This document shows positions 18,009 through 26,319 of a DNA stretch of 64,000 bases, piece by piece. The DNA is from Anaerolineaceae bacterium. Lineage in GTDB: Bacteria > Chloroflexota > Anaerolineae > Aggregatilineales > Phototrophicaceae. The position numbers were made by a program, and so were the translations under genes. Position 1 is the stretch's first letter. Every line of letters starts with the position of its first letter. The stretch is taken from NCBI GenBank assembly GCA_002702065.1, contig NZXX01000004.1:319748-383747 (forward strand), read 5' to 3'. The notes beneath the pieces were generated by a model. It ran no database searches. It saw only the letters and a program-made list of their open reading frames with translations, and had not been told where the DNA came from.

Positions 18009-18667
18009 ATATCCATCATCTGCACGACTGGAACATCACACCAGACCGCGCCATCGCTCTCCAGCGTGATATGGCTGCCAACATCATTACCGATCAGCCG
18101 CTTCAACTGAACAGCATCCAGCGGGTCGCCGGCGTGGATGTCAGCGTGAAAAATAATATGTCACAGGCGGCAATCGTCGTCCTCAGTTACCCGGACATGG
18201 AAATTATCGAAACGGTACGGGCACAAGCCCCGACGCCATTCCCTTACATCCCCGGCCTGCTCAGCTTCCGCGAAGGCCCGGTATTGGAAGAAGCCTTCCG
18301 CCACCTCGAACATGAGCCGGATGTGTTCATCTTCGACGGCATGGGCATCATGCACCCCCGGCATCTGGGCATTGCCGCCCATATGGGCCTGTGGCTGGAT
18401 AAACCAACGATTGGCTGTGGCAAAAACAAGCTGGTCGGGCATTATGAAGAACCGGGGCCAGAAAAGGGAGCACGCAGCCCGTTGTATTACAAAGGCCAAC
18501 AGCTGGGCGTCGTCCTTCGCACTCGCGACAACGTCAAGCCAGTATTTATTTCCGTGGGGCATCGGGGTGAACTGCAATCCGCCATCGACCTGGTACTATC
18601 CTGCACGACACGCTACCGCCTGCCAGACCCAATCCGCGCGGCCCATAACGCCGCCGGCAAATTCTAG
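18005..18667 (+). CDS. nfi: Endonuclease V (deoxyinosine-specific)
   Basis: Endonuclease V cuts one base beyond deoxyinosine formed by adenine deamination, starting alternative excision repair. The 220-residue protein has all family landmarks: GVDVS with the first catalytic Asp (about residue 44), PYIPGLLSFREGP containing the wedge residues and catalytic Glu, FDGMGIMHPRHLGIAAH with the second Asp, and GCGKNKLVG where the usual GVAKS-type loop lies. Its C-terminal PDPIRAAHNAAG matches the family's conserved His-containing helix. It overlaps the upstream Uma2 gene by 4 bases and converges with a GNAT gene 6 bases away. Confidence 0.94.
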   Translation: MNIHHLHDWNITPDRAIALQRDMAANIITDQPLQLNSIQRVAGVDVSVKNNMSQAAIVVLSYPDMEIIETVRAQAPTPFPYIPGLLSFREGPVLEEAFRHLEHEPDVFIFDGMGIMHPRHLGIAAHMGLWLDKPTIGCGKNKLVGHYEEPGPEKGARSPLYYKGQQLGVVLRTRDNVKPVFISVGHRGELQSAIDLVLSCTTRYRLPDPIRAAHNAAGKF

Positions 18668-18673
18668 TGCGGC

Positions 18674-19459
18674 CTACGCCCGGCTGAGATACCACCAGAC
18701 ATCATCACCGGAAAACCCACAGCAGCGGAAGAATGCGCCGGGATTGTCACGGTCTTCGACGATGCCGGTCACAGTGGTGAACAACGCCCTGCCGCCGATG
18801 CGATGCAGCAGTTCCTGAACCAGTGCCCGGCCCAGCCCACGGCCCTGATAATCGGGGAAAACCTGCACCCAGCGCACCGCCGCCTCGCGCAGCTGCGGGT
18901 CAAGCTCTGCAATGGCGATCCCGGCGGGCTGATCGGTAGCTTCATCGACCACCCATAACCACAGATCAGCCGCAAACGCCGGGCTGTCGAGCCATGCCTG
19001 CACATCGCCCATGCCGGATAGTTTTTCCTGTTCGATGTGCGCCATCATCGCCTGCGCCTCATCCGTCGAATTGACGACCCCGGCGAAACGAAAACCTGCG
19101 GGCAGTTCTGGCGCATCCACAACCTGCTGCCGGTGCATGAGCCGGTATTGCGACTGAAAGTGCTGAAAACCGGCTACCGTTGGCGCGTCCAGAAAATCCT
19201 GGTGGATCATCGCCGTCTGCTGATAGCCCAGCCTGCGACTAATCAGTAAGGAGGGTTGGCGGTTATCCCGTCGCCAGTACAACATCAGGCTGTCGGCTGT
19301 CCACGCTTCCAGCCGGTTCACCCCCTGCTGATCGCTGGCGATGGCCGTTTCGCAGCCATCCAGTTCCGTCAGCATCTGCCACAGGGGGCGCGGCAGCACC
19401 TGACACGGATTCTGCAGGTAGGTGCGGGTCAGCGCCTGGGTAAAATCCTCATGAGTCAT
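18674..19459 (-). CDS. GNAT family N-acetyltransferase
   Basis: The 261-residue protein carries a C-terminal GNAT domain (about 115-255). The acetyl-CoA loop is VFPDYQGRGLGRALVQELL, and the family's final strand contains CCGFSGDDVWWYL. The N-terminal 110 residues look like a degenerate or helper half. Substrate is unknown. It is the last of three minus-strand genes; its ATG overlaps the end of the serine-hydrolase gene by 11 bases. Confidence 0.8.
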   Translation of the reverse strand: MTHEDFTQALTRTYLQNPCQVLPRPLWQMLTELDGCETAIASDQQGVNRLEAWTADSLMLYWRRDNRQPSLLISRRLGYQQTAMIHQDFLDAPTVAGFQHFQSQYRLMHRQQVVDAPELPAGFRFAGVVNSTDEAQAMMAHIEQEKLSGMGDVQAWLDSPAFAADLWLWVVDEATDQPAGIAIAELDPQLREAAVRWVQVFPDYQGRGLGRALVQELLHRIGGRALFTTVTGIVEDRDNPGAFFRCCGFSGDDVWWYLSRA

Positions 19460-20423
19460 AGATCAATTCCTCAAGCCGTGTGCCGCCGATCGCCGCTTCG
19501 TAGACATCCATCTGCCCGATCACCTCGCGCAGTACATCCAGCGCAACCGACTCGCTCTCGCCGGCAGACATAAACGCAATAATGTAGGTATCCGGCCCGG
19601 CGGTAATGGCTCCCGCATCGTTGACGACCCGCCCGGTCTGGATGTCGCTGGCAGGCAGAATACCATCTTTACCGGTATAGCCGGGGGCGAACACACGCTC
19701 AATCGGCGATTGATAGCCCGTTGCCGTCGACGGAATCGACAGCAGTTCCTTGCTCAGGCGCAGCGCCTCGCGTACCTCATCGGATGAGGTGAAAAATTCG
19801 CCGCGTGTGATGAAATCATGGCCGCGTGCCAGATCAGCCGCCGTGAACGCATTGTCCACCTGATACGCCTGCCCCCGAAGCCGCACCACCCGGCCATTGA
19901 CCAGCGATGGCGCAAAGCGTGGGTCCGTCAGGCCAGATGTGGGGCTGCCTTCCCAATTCCAGCTGTGCAGCCCGCCGCTGAGCCCTATTTGCAGCAGGAA
20001 ATTATTAAACTTGACAACCGCGTTCTCATCGCCCGGCACGCGGCGCGCCACATTATCCAGCACCACGCCGGTCGCAGCGTTGTTGCTGTGCACGACCATG
20101 CTGTACAGCACCGAGTTGTCATCGTAGACCCACTCGTCAACCGGGGTGTTCAGAAAATAATAGGGCAGAATAAACGCCTTGAAACAGCTTGCGACCGGCT
20201 GCAAATTATCCGCATTGATCTGAATGCGAAACATCTCGTTCTGCGCCTGATCAATGGCCCTGAAATCGAGCGCCATACCCATGCCGCCGATCACCCATTG
20301 CAGATGTTCGCGCATCCGCGTGACGACGGGCGATTCGACTTCCCAGTCCTGCGCCCGTACGCGCCCGGCAGCCAGCACCGCCGCGCTGCCCAGCAACCGC
20401 AGGAAATGTCGTCGGCTTAACAT
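19449..20423 (-). CDS. Exported beta-lactamase-like serine hydrolase
   Basis: The N-terminus has a twin-arginine-like signal (SRRHFLRLLGS followed by a hydrophobic run ending AAGRVRA), so the protein is probably exported by Tat. The mature part resembles the class A beta-lactamase/DD-peptidase fold: SCFK (Ser79 and Lys82) as the SxxK motif, HSNNAA as the SxN motif, and GKDG where KTG is expected. With that substitution beta-lactamase activity is uncertain; a peptidase or other esterase role is possible. The ATG at 20423 is used; the TTG before it is not. It starts 4 bases after the HAD gene's stop. Confidence 0.7.
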   Translation of the reverse strand: MLSRRHFLRLLGSAAVLAAGRVRAQDWEVESPVVTRMREHLQWVIGGMGMALDFRAIDQAQNEMFRIQINADNLQPVASCFKAFILPYYFLNTPVDEWVYDDNSVLYSMVVHSNNAATGVVLDNVARRVPGDENAVVKFNNFLLQIGLSGGLHSWNWEGSPTSGLTDPRFAPSLVNGRVVRLRGQAYQVDNAFTAADLARGHDFITRGEFFTSSDEVREALRLSKELLSIPSTATGYQSPIERVFAPGYTGKDGILPASDIQTGRVVNDAGAITAGPDTYIIAFMSAGESESVALDVLREVIGQMDVYEAAIGGTRLEELIYDS

Positions 20424-20427
20424 CAAT

Positions 20428-21222
20428 CTATTGCGCCGCCAAAACGGTCAGCAGTGCCGGTAAATCGTCAAACAAGGCATCCGGTTGAACCTCGCTGGCC
20501 TGGACTTCGCTCGCGGAGGAAATGCCGCTGAGCACCATCGCCGTGCGGATACCCAGACGGGCCGCCCCCACAATATCCGTATTCAGCCGGTCCCCGATCA
20601 TCAGGGTTTCTTCGGGTGCCGTTCCCAGCAAATCCAGCGCCGCCTCGAACATATGCGGGTGCGGCTTGCCGATAATGACCGGATCGCGCCCACTGGCGGC
20701 CTGCAACGCGGCCAGCATACTGCCCGTACCCGGTGCAGGACCGTCCGGCATCGGGTAGGTTGTGTCGGGGTTGGTGCCGATAAAATCCGCCCCGCCCCGG
20801 ATGATTGCCGATGCCCGTTTCAGATCCGCATAGGTCAGGTCCCACTTGATCCCGGCCACCACCACCCCGGCGTCGCCATTATCCGTCAGGTTGAAACCCA
20901 CATCGCGGATCATGCTGCACAACGCCTCGCTGCCAAACACATGAATCAACGTGTTGGCGTCGTAATGCTTTTTCACGTAAGCGGCAGTCGCGGTGCCGGA
21001 AGTGACGATATGGTCCAGGTTGATGTTGGGCACACCCAGCTTGGCCAGCTTGCCCACATAATCCTGACGTGTCTTGCTGCTGTTATTGGTCGCCAGCACA
21101 TAGGGCAGCGCCCGCGTGTGCAGCAGTTCAAAAAACTCAGGCAGGCCCGGCAGCGGCATATCCCCATGCCATAGCACCCCGTCCATGTCTGAGATAATGG
21201 CCTTAATCGTTGAAAAATCCAT
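20428..21222 (-). CDS. HAD superfamily IIA phosphatase (NagD-like)
   Basis: A 264-residue Mg-dependent phosphatase of the HAD-IIA group. Motif I is DMDGVLWHGD, motif II is TNNSSKT, the C2 cap lies between, and motifs III/IV read IIGKPHPHMFEAAL and MIGDRLNTDI. Such enzymes dephosphorylate small sugar phosphates or nucleotides; the substrate cannot be read from sequence. I start at the ATG at 21222, which has GAGG 6 bases upstream, rather than the in-frame ATG at 21240. It is the first of three minus-strand genes. Confidence 0.88.
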   Translation of the reverse strand: MDFSTIKAIISDMDGVLWHGDMPLPGLPEFFELLHTRALPYVLATNNSSKTRQDYVGKLAKLGVPNINLDHIVTSGTATAAYVKKHYDANTLIHVFGSEALCSMIRDVGFNLTDNGDAGVVVAGIKWDLTYADLKRASAIIRGGADFIGTNPDTTYPMPDGPAPGTGSMLAALQAASGRDPVIIGKPHPHMFEAALDLLGTAPEETLMIGDRLNTDIVGAARLGIRTAMVLSGISSASEVQASEVQPDALFDDLPALLTVLAAQ

Positions 21223-21248
21223 CCTGTTCCTCGCATTCATCCCCCGGC

Positions 21249-21276
21249 ATTATACCCCCACCTGCGCTACAATCAA
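21249..21276 (-). promoter_or_regulatory. Promoter of the HAD phosphatase operon
   Basis: On the minus strand TTGATT (21271-21276), a 16-base spacer and a perfect TATAAT (21249-21254) lie just upstream of the HAD gene. The leader would be about 20 bases. Confidence 0.6.
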
Positions 21277-21350
21277 CGGCGATCAGTCGTCGCCAGCCCT
21301 ACGTCGAACCGGACGGGTGATCCTTGTAAACGGACAACAGGAAGCTGAAC

Positions 21351-22214
21351 ATGACCTATTCAATCGTCGCGTTTAACCCTGATGAGCAGGCGTGGGGGGT
21401 GGCCGTCGCCAGCAAATTCCTGGCGGTTGGGTCGCTGGTCAGTTGGGCACAGGCCGGGGCCGGGGCCATCGCGACCCAGGCCTTCGCGCGGGTCAGTTTG
21501 GGGCCGGATGGTCTGAAGATGATGGCGGCAGGGACGAGCGCGCAGGACACGCTCGATGCGCTGCTGGCTAATGATCCACACGCCGCATCCCGGCAGGTGG
21601 GCATGGTCGATGCACAGGGCGGCGCTGCGGCACATACCGGGCGCGATTGTCAGGAATGGGCGGCGCACCGCATCGGCAAAGGCTTCGCCTGTCAGGGCAA
21701 CATCCTCACCGGGCCGGATACACTGGATGCGATGCATGATACTTTTGAACGGACATCCGGCGAACTGGCGGATCGGCTGGTCAAAGCGTTGACAGCGGGC
21801 GAAAAAGCGGGTGGGGACCGTCGTGGCAAACAATCCGCGGCGCTGCTGGTCGTCAAGCCCGGTGGCGGCTATGGCGGCGACACCGACCGCTATATCGACC
21901 TGCGCGTGGATGATGACCCGGCACCCGTCAAAAAGCTGCGTGCCCTGCTCGATATGCATCATCTGCACTTTGGCGAAGCACGCCCCGAAGACTTGATTCC
22001 CATCGGTGAAGCCATCGCCCGCGAGTTGCAGGCGCTGCTGATCAAACAGGGCTTCTACCGGGCCGAGGTCAACGGCGAATGGAATGAAACATCCAAACAG
22101 GCTTTCTGGCAGTTTGTAGGCAGCGAAAATCTGGAAGAACGTTGGAATCTGGATGGCAATACCGACCTGATCGATAAGGTGGTGCTGGATTATCTGCGGA
22201 AGCGCTACAAGTAG
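21351..22214 (+). CDS. DUF1028 family Ntn-hydrolase-like protein
   Basis: The 287-residue protein begins with the family hallmark MTYSIVAFNPDEQAWGVAVA and continues ASKFLAVGSLVSWAQAGAGA, then GNILTGPDTLDAM and DRRGKQSAALLVVKPGGGYG. DUF1028 proteins have an Ntn-hydrolase-like fold but no settled function. From about residue 215 there is a small helical domain (IARELQALLIKQGFYRAEVN, then WNETSKQAFWQFV) resembling a putative peptidoglycan-binding add-on. No signal peptide is present. It is divergent from the HAD gene. Confidence 0.85.
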   Translation: MTYSIVAFNPDEQAWGVAVASKFLAVGSLVSWAQAGAGAIATQAFARVSLGPDGLKMMAAGTSAQDTLDALLANDPHAASRQVGMVDAQGGAAAHTGRDCQEWAAHRIGKGFACQGNILTGPDTLDAMHDTFERTSGELADRLVKALTAGEKAGGDRRGKQSAALLVVKPGGGYGGDTDRYIDLRVDDDPAPVKKLRALLDMHHLHFGEARPEDLIPIGEAIARELQALLIKQGFYRAEVNGEWNETSKQAFWQFVGSENLEERWNLDGNTDLIDKVVLDYLRKRYK

Positions 22215-22220
22215 GCATCA

Positions 22221-22697
22221 TTAACACGTGCGCAAGTTCAGTGCACCGAAAACGCCTGCATTATGGCTAGGGACTATTCTTTGAACCTTCCATATGCCCT
22301 GAATTTTTTTTAGCACAAATGCCACATCGGAAAAGTGATGATATTTATCGACAGTGATGATGCTACAACTATCTATATACTCACGAATTCGAGCAATAGT
22401 TATAAGTTCAGCATTCCGCATAGAAGTATTGTTTGCACGCGTTTTGGCAGATTCAACGAGTAGCTCTTGAAGGTATGGATCGGTAGCCACGCTTTCTAAA
22501 GCGGACAATGGCATCTCAGATCGAAACACAGCGGCACGAATTTGTTCATAGTGATTAAGGGCTGATTGTAATTCAGGGCCATGCACCCACATCGGTAGTT
22601 GAAGAGCAACATAGATCAATACAACGGCAAGCAAGCACAAAAAAACTGGCCCGATACAGCCAACGAAGACAATTGAGGGAATTTGAACATCTCGCAT
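22221..22697 (-). CDS. Hypothetical membrane-anchored protein
   Basis: I do not recognise this 158-residue protein. It has one hydrophobic span near the N-terminus (about residues 8-33, GCIGPVFLCLLAVVLIYVAL) and an outer domain with helices around YEQIRAAVFRSEMPLSALES and a strand-rich end (IITVDKYHHFSDVAFVLKKI, then WKVQRIV). The outer part loosely recalls the small 'IMS'-type alpha+beta domain, but I would not assign it. The gene is visibly AT-richer than both neighbours, suggesting later acquisition. It runs convergent to the DUF1028 gene and divergent from the glycosyltransferase. Confidence 0.55.
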   Translation of the reverse strand: MRDVQIPSIVFVGCIGPVFLCLLAVVLIYVALQLPMWVHGPELQSALNHYEQIRAAVFRSEMPLSALESVATDPYLQELLVESAKTRANNTSMRNAELITIARIREYIDSCSIITVDKYHHFSDVAFVLKKIQGIWKVQRIVPSHNAGVFGALNLRTC

Positions 22698-22736
22698 AGG
22701 TTGTTGCTGCTCCGGTCAACGCTTATCAATGTACAC

Positions 22737-24182
22737 ATGAGAGGCCGAATAGTCTCATATATCATCATTTTCATTGGCGCGTGGCTGCGCATCCATGCCC
22801 AGGTGCAGGACGTACGGCTGGAACCCGACGAAGCCTGGTTCAGCACCTTTGCCCGCGCGGCAGCGCTCAATGGCGACTGGTGGCTGCCCGGTCCGCTGGA
22901 TAAACCGCCGCTGGCAATCTACCTCAACGCACTGGCACAGGCACTGGTCGGTGACAGCGAATTTGGCGCACGTCTTGCCAGCACCATCGCCGGAATCCTG
23001 CTTATTCCGGTCATGATCGCCGTGACGCAGGCGTGGTATCGGGACACGCCGCGTCAAAAAACCGCCATCGCCCTGTTAACAGGCATCCTCACGGCACTGT
23101 CCCCATTCGCCATCGTCTTCAGCGCAACCGCCTACACCGACAGCCTGATGCTGCTGACCATGACAGTAGCATTATGGCAGGCCGGGCGCAATCACTGGGG
23201 CTGGGCCGGATTCTGGCTGGTGATCAGTATCGCCAGCAAGCCACAGGGCATCTTCTATCTGCCGCTGGTGCTGGCGCTGGGCTGGGCAGCCGGTGAACTC
23301 TCGGCTCGGCGGGTGCTGCGCCTGAGTGTGGGGTTTGGCATCACCGGGGCACTGCTGCTGATATGGGACTTTACCCGCCCCGGAACCAGCGTCTTTGCAC
23401 TGGCCGCCGTCCACAACGACCCTACCCGCCTCATCCGCGCCAACGAGATGGTGCCACGATTACACAGCTGGCTTGAACAATCCGGGCTCCTGCTGGGGCC
23501 GGGCTGGTTGACGCTGACGTTGGTCGTGATCAGCGTATTCGCGGTCATTCTGGGCGTGATCCGTCAGCCGCGCCAGCGAAATACATTCATCGACGTGATG
23601 CTGCTTAATTTTGTGGTCGCCTTTGCACTGATCCACGGGCTGCTGGCGTTCAACACCTTTGACCGCTATCTGCTGCCGCTGCTGCCCCCGTTGATTTTGC
23701 TGGCAGCGCGGGCTATGGTCGCGTTCAGTCCGTCGCGCCGCGTCGCAGGATGGGTCAGCCTGACGGCCAGCCTCGTCTTGCTGCCAACAGCCTTCAATGC
23801 CAGTGACTATCGCACGCCGCTCAGCAGCGAACGCCAGCAATACACCGGCATCGACGACGTGGCGGCGTTCCTGAACACACAGCCGGTGGCGACCGTCATT
23901 TATGATCATTGGCTGGGCTGGGAACTGGGCTACTACCTCGGCCAGTGGCACGACAAACGGGTTGTCTACTATCCCGACCCACAGACTCTGGTCCGTGATG
24001 CGCTGCGGTTATGCGAAATCGGCCCGCGCTATTTCCCGGTTCCCACCAACCAATCGTCCCATCGCTGGCTCGAAGCTTTGCAACAGGCCCGTTTTCAGGC
24101 CGAAATCGCGTTTGATAACGGGCAGTATGTCATTTATCGGCTGACCCCACCCTGGCAGCACGTTGACGACTACTCAGGATGA
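22737..24182 (+). CDS. Membrane glycosyltransferase, ArnT/PMT-like (GT39/GT83 type)
   Basis: The 481-residue protein has about ten membrane spans and the signatures of lipid-linked sugar transferases: an acidic first external loop (LEPDEAWFSTFARAA, with the D-E pair after helix 1) and DKPPLAIYLNAL. These enzymes move a sugar from a polyprenyl-phosphate donor to proteins or lipids outside the membrane. The soluble C-terminal part (after about residue 370) faces out. I use the ATG at 22737; a TTG at 22683 would overlap the divergent gene. Its last 9 bases overlap the end of the convergent response-regulator gene. Confidence 0.82.
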   Translation: MRGRIVSYIIIFIGAWLRIHAQVQDVRLEPDEAWFSTFARAAALNGDWWLPGPLDKPPLAIYLNALAQALVGDSEFGARLASTIAGILLIPVMIAVTQAWYRDTPRQKTAIALLTGILTALSPFAIVFSATAYTDSLMLLTMTVALWQAGRNHWGWAGFWLVISIASKPQGIFYLPLVLALGWAAGELSARRVLRLSVGFGITGALLLIWDFTRPGTSVFALAAVHNDPTRLIRANEMVPRLHSWLEQSGLLLGPGWLTLTLVVISVFAVILGVIRQPRQRNTFIDVMLLNFVVAFALIHGLLAFNTFDRYLLPLLPPLILLAARAMVAFSPSRRVAGWVSLTASLVLLPTAFNASDYRTPLSSERQQYTGIDDVAAFLNTQPVATVIYDHWLGWELGYYLGQWHDKRVVYYPDPQTLVRDALRLCEIGPRYFPVPTNQSSHRWLEALQQARFQAEIAFDNGQYVIYRLTPPWQHVDDYSG

Positions 24183-24575
24183 TTGGCGACGTCCATCGCG
24201 CAGCACTTCAAAGACCGTGCGCGTCAGATTATTCACCAGATAGGGCTTGGTCAGATAGCGGTCTGCTCCCAGTTCCAGCCCTTTTCGAATCGTCTCCGGG
24301 TCAGCCAGCGCCGATAAAATAATGATCGGCAGGGCATCAAAGACCGTCTTCGAGCGTATTTGCCGCAGCAGCTCCATACCGCTGACGTCCGGCAGCATCA
24401 GATCCAGCAGCACACAATCCGGCAGCGGCTTCTGGCGCAGCACCTCAGCGCCCTCCGCTGCGGTCAGCGCCGGGATCGGTTCCAGACCGGCTCGGCTGAA
24501 CAACTTGGCAACCATTTCTTGCAAGGCAGGGTCGTCATCAATAACCAGAATACGCGGGTTTGTCGGCGAAGTCAC
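24174..24575 (-). CDS. Single-domain response regulator
   Basis: A 133-residue stand-alone receiver domain. The acidic pocket is IDDD at residues 12-15, the phospho-acceptor is D58 (VLLDLMLPD), and the conserved Lys is K110 (RYLTKPY). There is no output domain, so it must act through protein contacts. GTG at 24575 is preferred because AGGAGG lies 8 bases upstream; the upstream GTG at 24584 falls inside that ribosome site. No kinase is adjacent. Confidence 0.88.
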   Translation of the reverse strand: MTSPTNPRILVIDDDPALQEMVAKLFSRAGLEPIPALTAAEGAEVLRQKPLPDCVLLDLMLPDVSGMELLRQIRSKTVFDALPIIILSALADPETIRKGLELGADRYLTKPYLVNNLTRTVFEVLRDGRRQSS

Positions 24576-24691
24576 CCTAACCACCTCCTAACAGACACGT
24601 TCTATTCGATATGGTATCATGGATTGCCTATCGGCTTGCTTCGATGTATCCTCAAGATTCGAGCAGGGTAGTGTGAGGAGAACGCCACTTG

Positions 24692-25645
24692 ATGAGTTCA
24701 GCTTGGCGACTAGCATTTTCAACAGTTTTGCTGTTGTTTTTGGCCGGGTGTTTCCAGCAAGCGGGCGAAACGCTTCAATCTGCCGGCAGCACGGCGGAAC
24801 CCATTGTAGCCAGCCCCACCGTAGAGGCTGTGATACTGACACAGGACGTTGAGGAAACGCCACAGCTTGTCGCTACGCCGACCAGCTTCGTCGACCCAAC
24901 CGACCGGCCTGCATCGTCCGGGCCGACAACCGCGACCCTGCCCCCCATTACGATTATTTTCCAGCCGACGGATGCGCCGCGCACTGCCGAACCGGTGGAC
25001 GCCGACGACAGTGAAGAAGCCGACGCCCAGGCGGATGAAAACACCAACTTTATCACACCGGGCATCCCGCTTGGCCCCGCGTTCGACAGCGGAACCGAGG
25101 TTTCGGCCACCCAGTCAGGCGGCGCCCTGACCGCAACACCATCGGGTCTGATCACCCCCACCGCCCTGCCCGATGAGGCGGCTGTCGACCCCTCATGCAC
25201 CTACACCGTCGAGAGTGGCGATACCGTTTATCGAATCGCGCTGGCACATGATACAAGCGTCGCCGCTATGCAAGAGGTCAACCCGGACCTTGAGGGCGAA
25301 AATCCGGTCATCCAGCCGGGCCAGGTACTCATCCTGCCAGACTGCAACGCCAGTATGGTCGATGATGAGGATGATTCCGGCGACGTGGTGCGGGCCGAAG
25401 CAACGACGACATCGACCCGTGTGCCGCCGATCATCGAACCTTCAATACCCGGCACCACTACAGTTACCCCGGCGGGCGCACCGAACAGCGGTGGCGAGCG
25501 TTATGTTGTCCAGCCCGGCGATACCTTGTTTATCATCGCCCAACGCTTTGGCACCACCGTCGCCGCCATCACCGCTGCTAATGAACTGGCCAATCCGAAC
25601 CGGCTTTCAATCGGGCAGGAGCTGATCATCCCGAACCGGCCCTAG
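24692..25645 (+). CDS. LysM-repeat lipoprotein
   Basis: A secreted lipoprotein: the signal peptide ends in the lipobox LAGC with Cys20 as the lipid anchor. A long Thr/Pro/Ala-rich and acidic stalk (about 21-165) follows. Two LysM domains bind peptidoglycan-type glycans: YTVESGDTVYRIALAHDTSV near 170-215 and YVVQPGDTLFIIAQRFGTTV near 268-315. GTGAGGAG lies upstream of the ATG at 24692, and the TTG before it is not needed. The gene ends 4 bases inside the convergent neighbour. Likely a cell-wall-tethered surface protein. Confidence 0.88.
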   Translation: MSSAWRLAFSTVLLLFLAGCFQQAGETLQSAGSTAEPIVASPTVEAVILTQDVEETPQLVATPTSFVDPTDRPASSGPTTATLPPITIIFQPTDAPRTAEPVDADDSEEADAQADENTNFITPGIPLGPAFDSGTEVSATQSGGALTATPSGLITPTALPDEAAVDPSCTYTVESGDTVYRIALAHDTSVAAMQEVNPDLEGENPVIQPGQVLILPDCNASMVDDEDDSGDVVRAEATTTSTRVPPIIEPSIPGTTTVTPAGAPNSGGERYVVQPGDTLFIIAQRFGTTVAAITAANELANPNRLSIGQELIIPNRP

Positions 25646-26319
25646 CGTTCGCCGCGCAGGATAGCGTCACGTACCAGAATACGATCAAAACGGGCGGCTG
25701 CCGGTTGACCCACCGCGCCGACAGCCACCCCCAGTTCGCCACTGGCAAACTCATCATCAAAGGTTTCGGCCACAAACACATCATTGATGAACATGGCGAG
25801 GTAATTGCCCGCACATACAGCGCGAATCTCGTTTTCCGCAAAGCCCTGGTTGATGCTGCTGTGATATTGCCAGGGTATTTTTTCGAACAATTCGTTGCGG
25901 GCCGGTGTGCCTACACTGATCGTGAAGGAACCATCGCTCGAAATGAGAAAATAGTAGCCGTTGCCCTGTTCATCGGTACGGCAGACAACGCCAAAGCCGT
26001 TACCCGCCACCCCTTCGGACTGCCGCACACGCGCATTGACGATCACATCGTTGTGAACGACATTGTTTGTCGACAGGATATAGCCCCGGTCGGCAACGAC
26101 ATACCCCTCCAATGCGCCATCAACAACCGCAAACCGAGCCAGATCATCCTCGACCGTGAACGTATCCCACGAGTCGGCCTCGTAGAATTCGTAGAGCGTG
26201 CGCTGATTCCCGGTCACGACGCTGCGGGTCGGGCCGCGTTCCTGCATGGAAAGCTGCGGGCTGCACGCCGCTGTTAAACCGATCAGTATCAGTGCCGCAA
26301 TGCCATATCGCCACCTCAA
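25642..26319 (-). CDS. Lipoprotein with concanavalin-like beta-sandwich domain
   Basis: The 225-residue product has a signal peptide with lipobox LTAAC. The mature domain (about 40-215) reads like a family-16-type/LamG-like lectin or 'farnesoic acid methyltransferase-like' sandwich: DGALEGYVVADRGYILS, then VIVNARVRQSEGVAGNGFGV, YYFLISSDGSFTI and a final ASGELGVAVGAVG. I infer carbohydrate binding at the cell surface. The start is TTG at 26319, overlapping the stop of the upstream dehydrogenase gene (TTGA), which implies coupled translation. Confidence 0.68.
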   Translation of the reverse strand: MRWRYGIAALILIGLTAACSPQLSMQERGPTRSVVTGNQRTLYEFYEADSWDTFTVEDDLARFAVVDGALEGYVVADRGYILSTNNVVHNDVIVNARVRQSEGVAGNGFGVVCRTDEQGNGYYFLISSDGSFTISVGTPARNELFEKIPWQYHSSINQGFAENEIRAVCAGNYLAMFINDVFVAETFDDEFASGELGVAVGAVGQPAAARFDRILVRDAILRGER

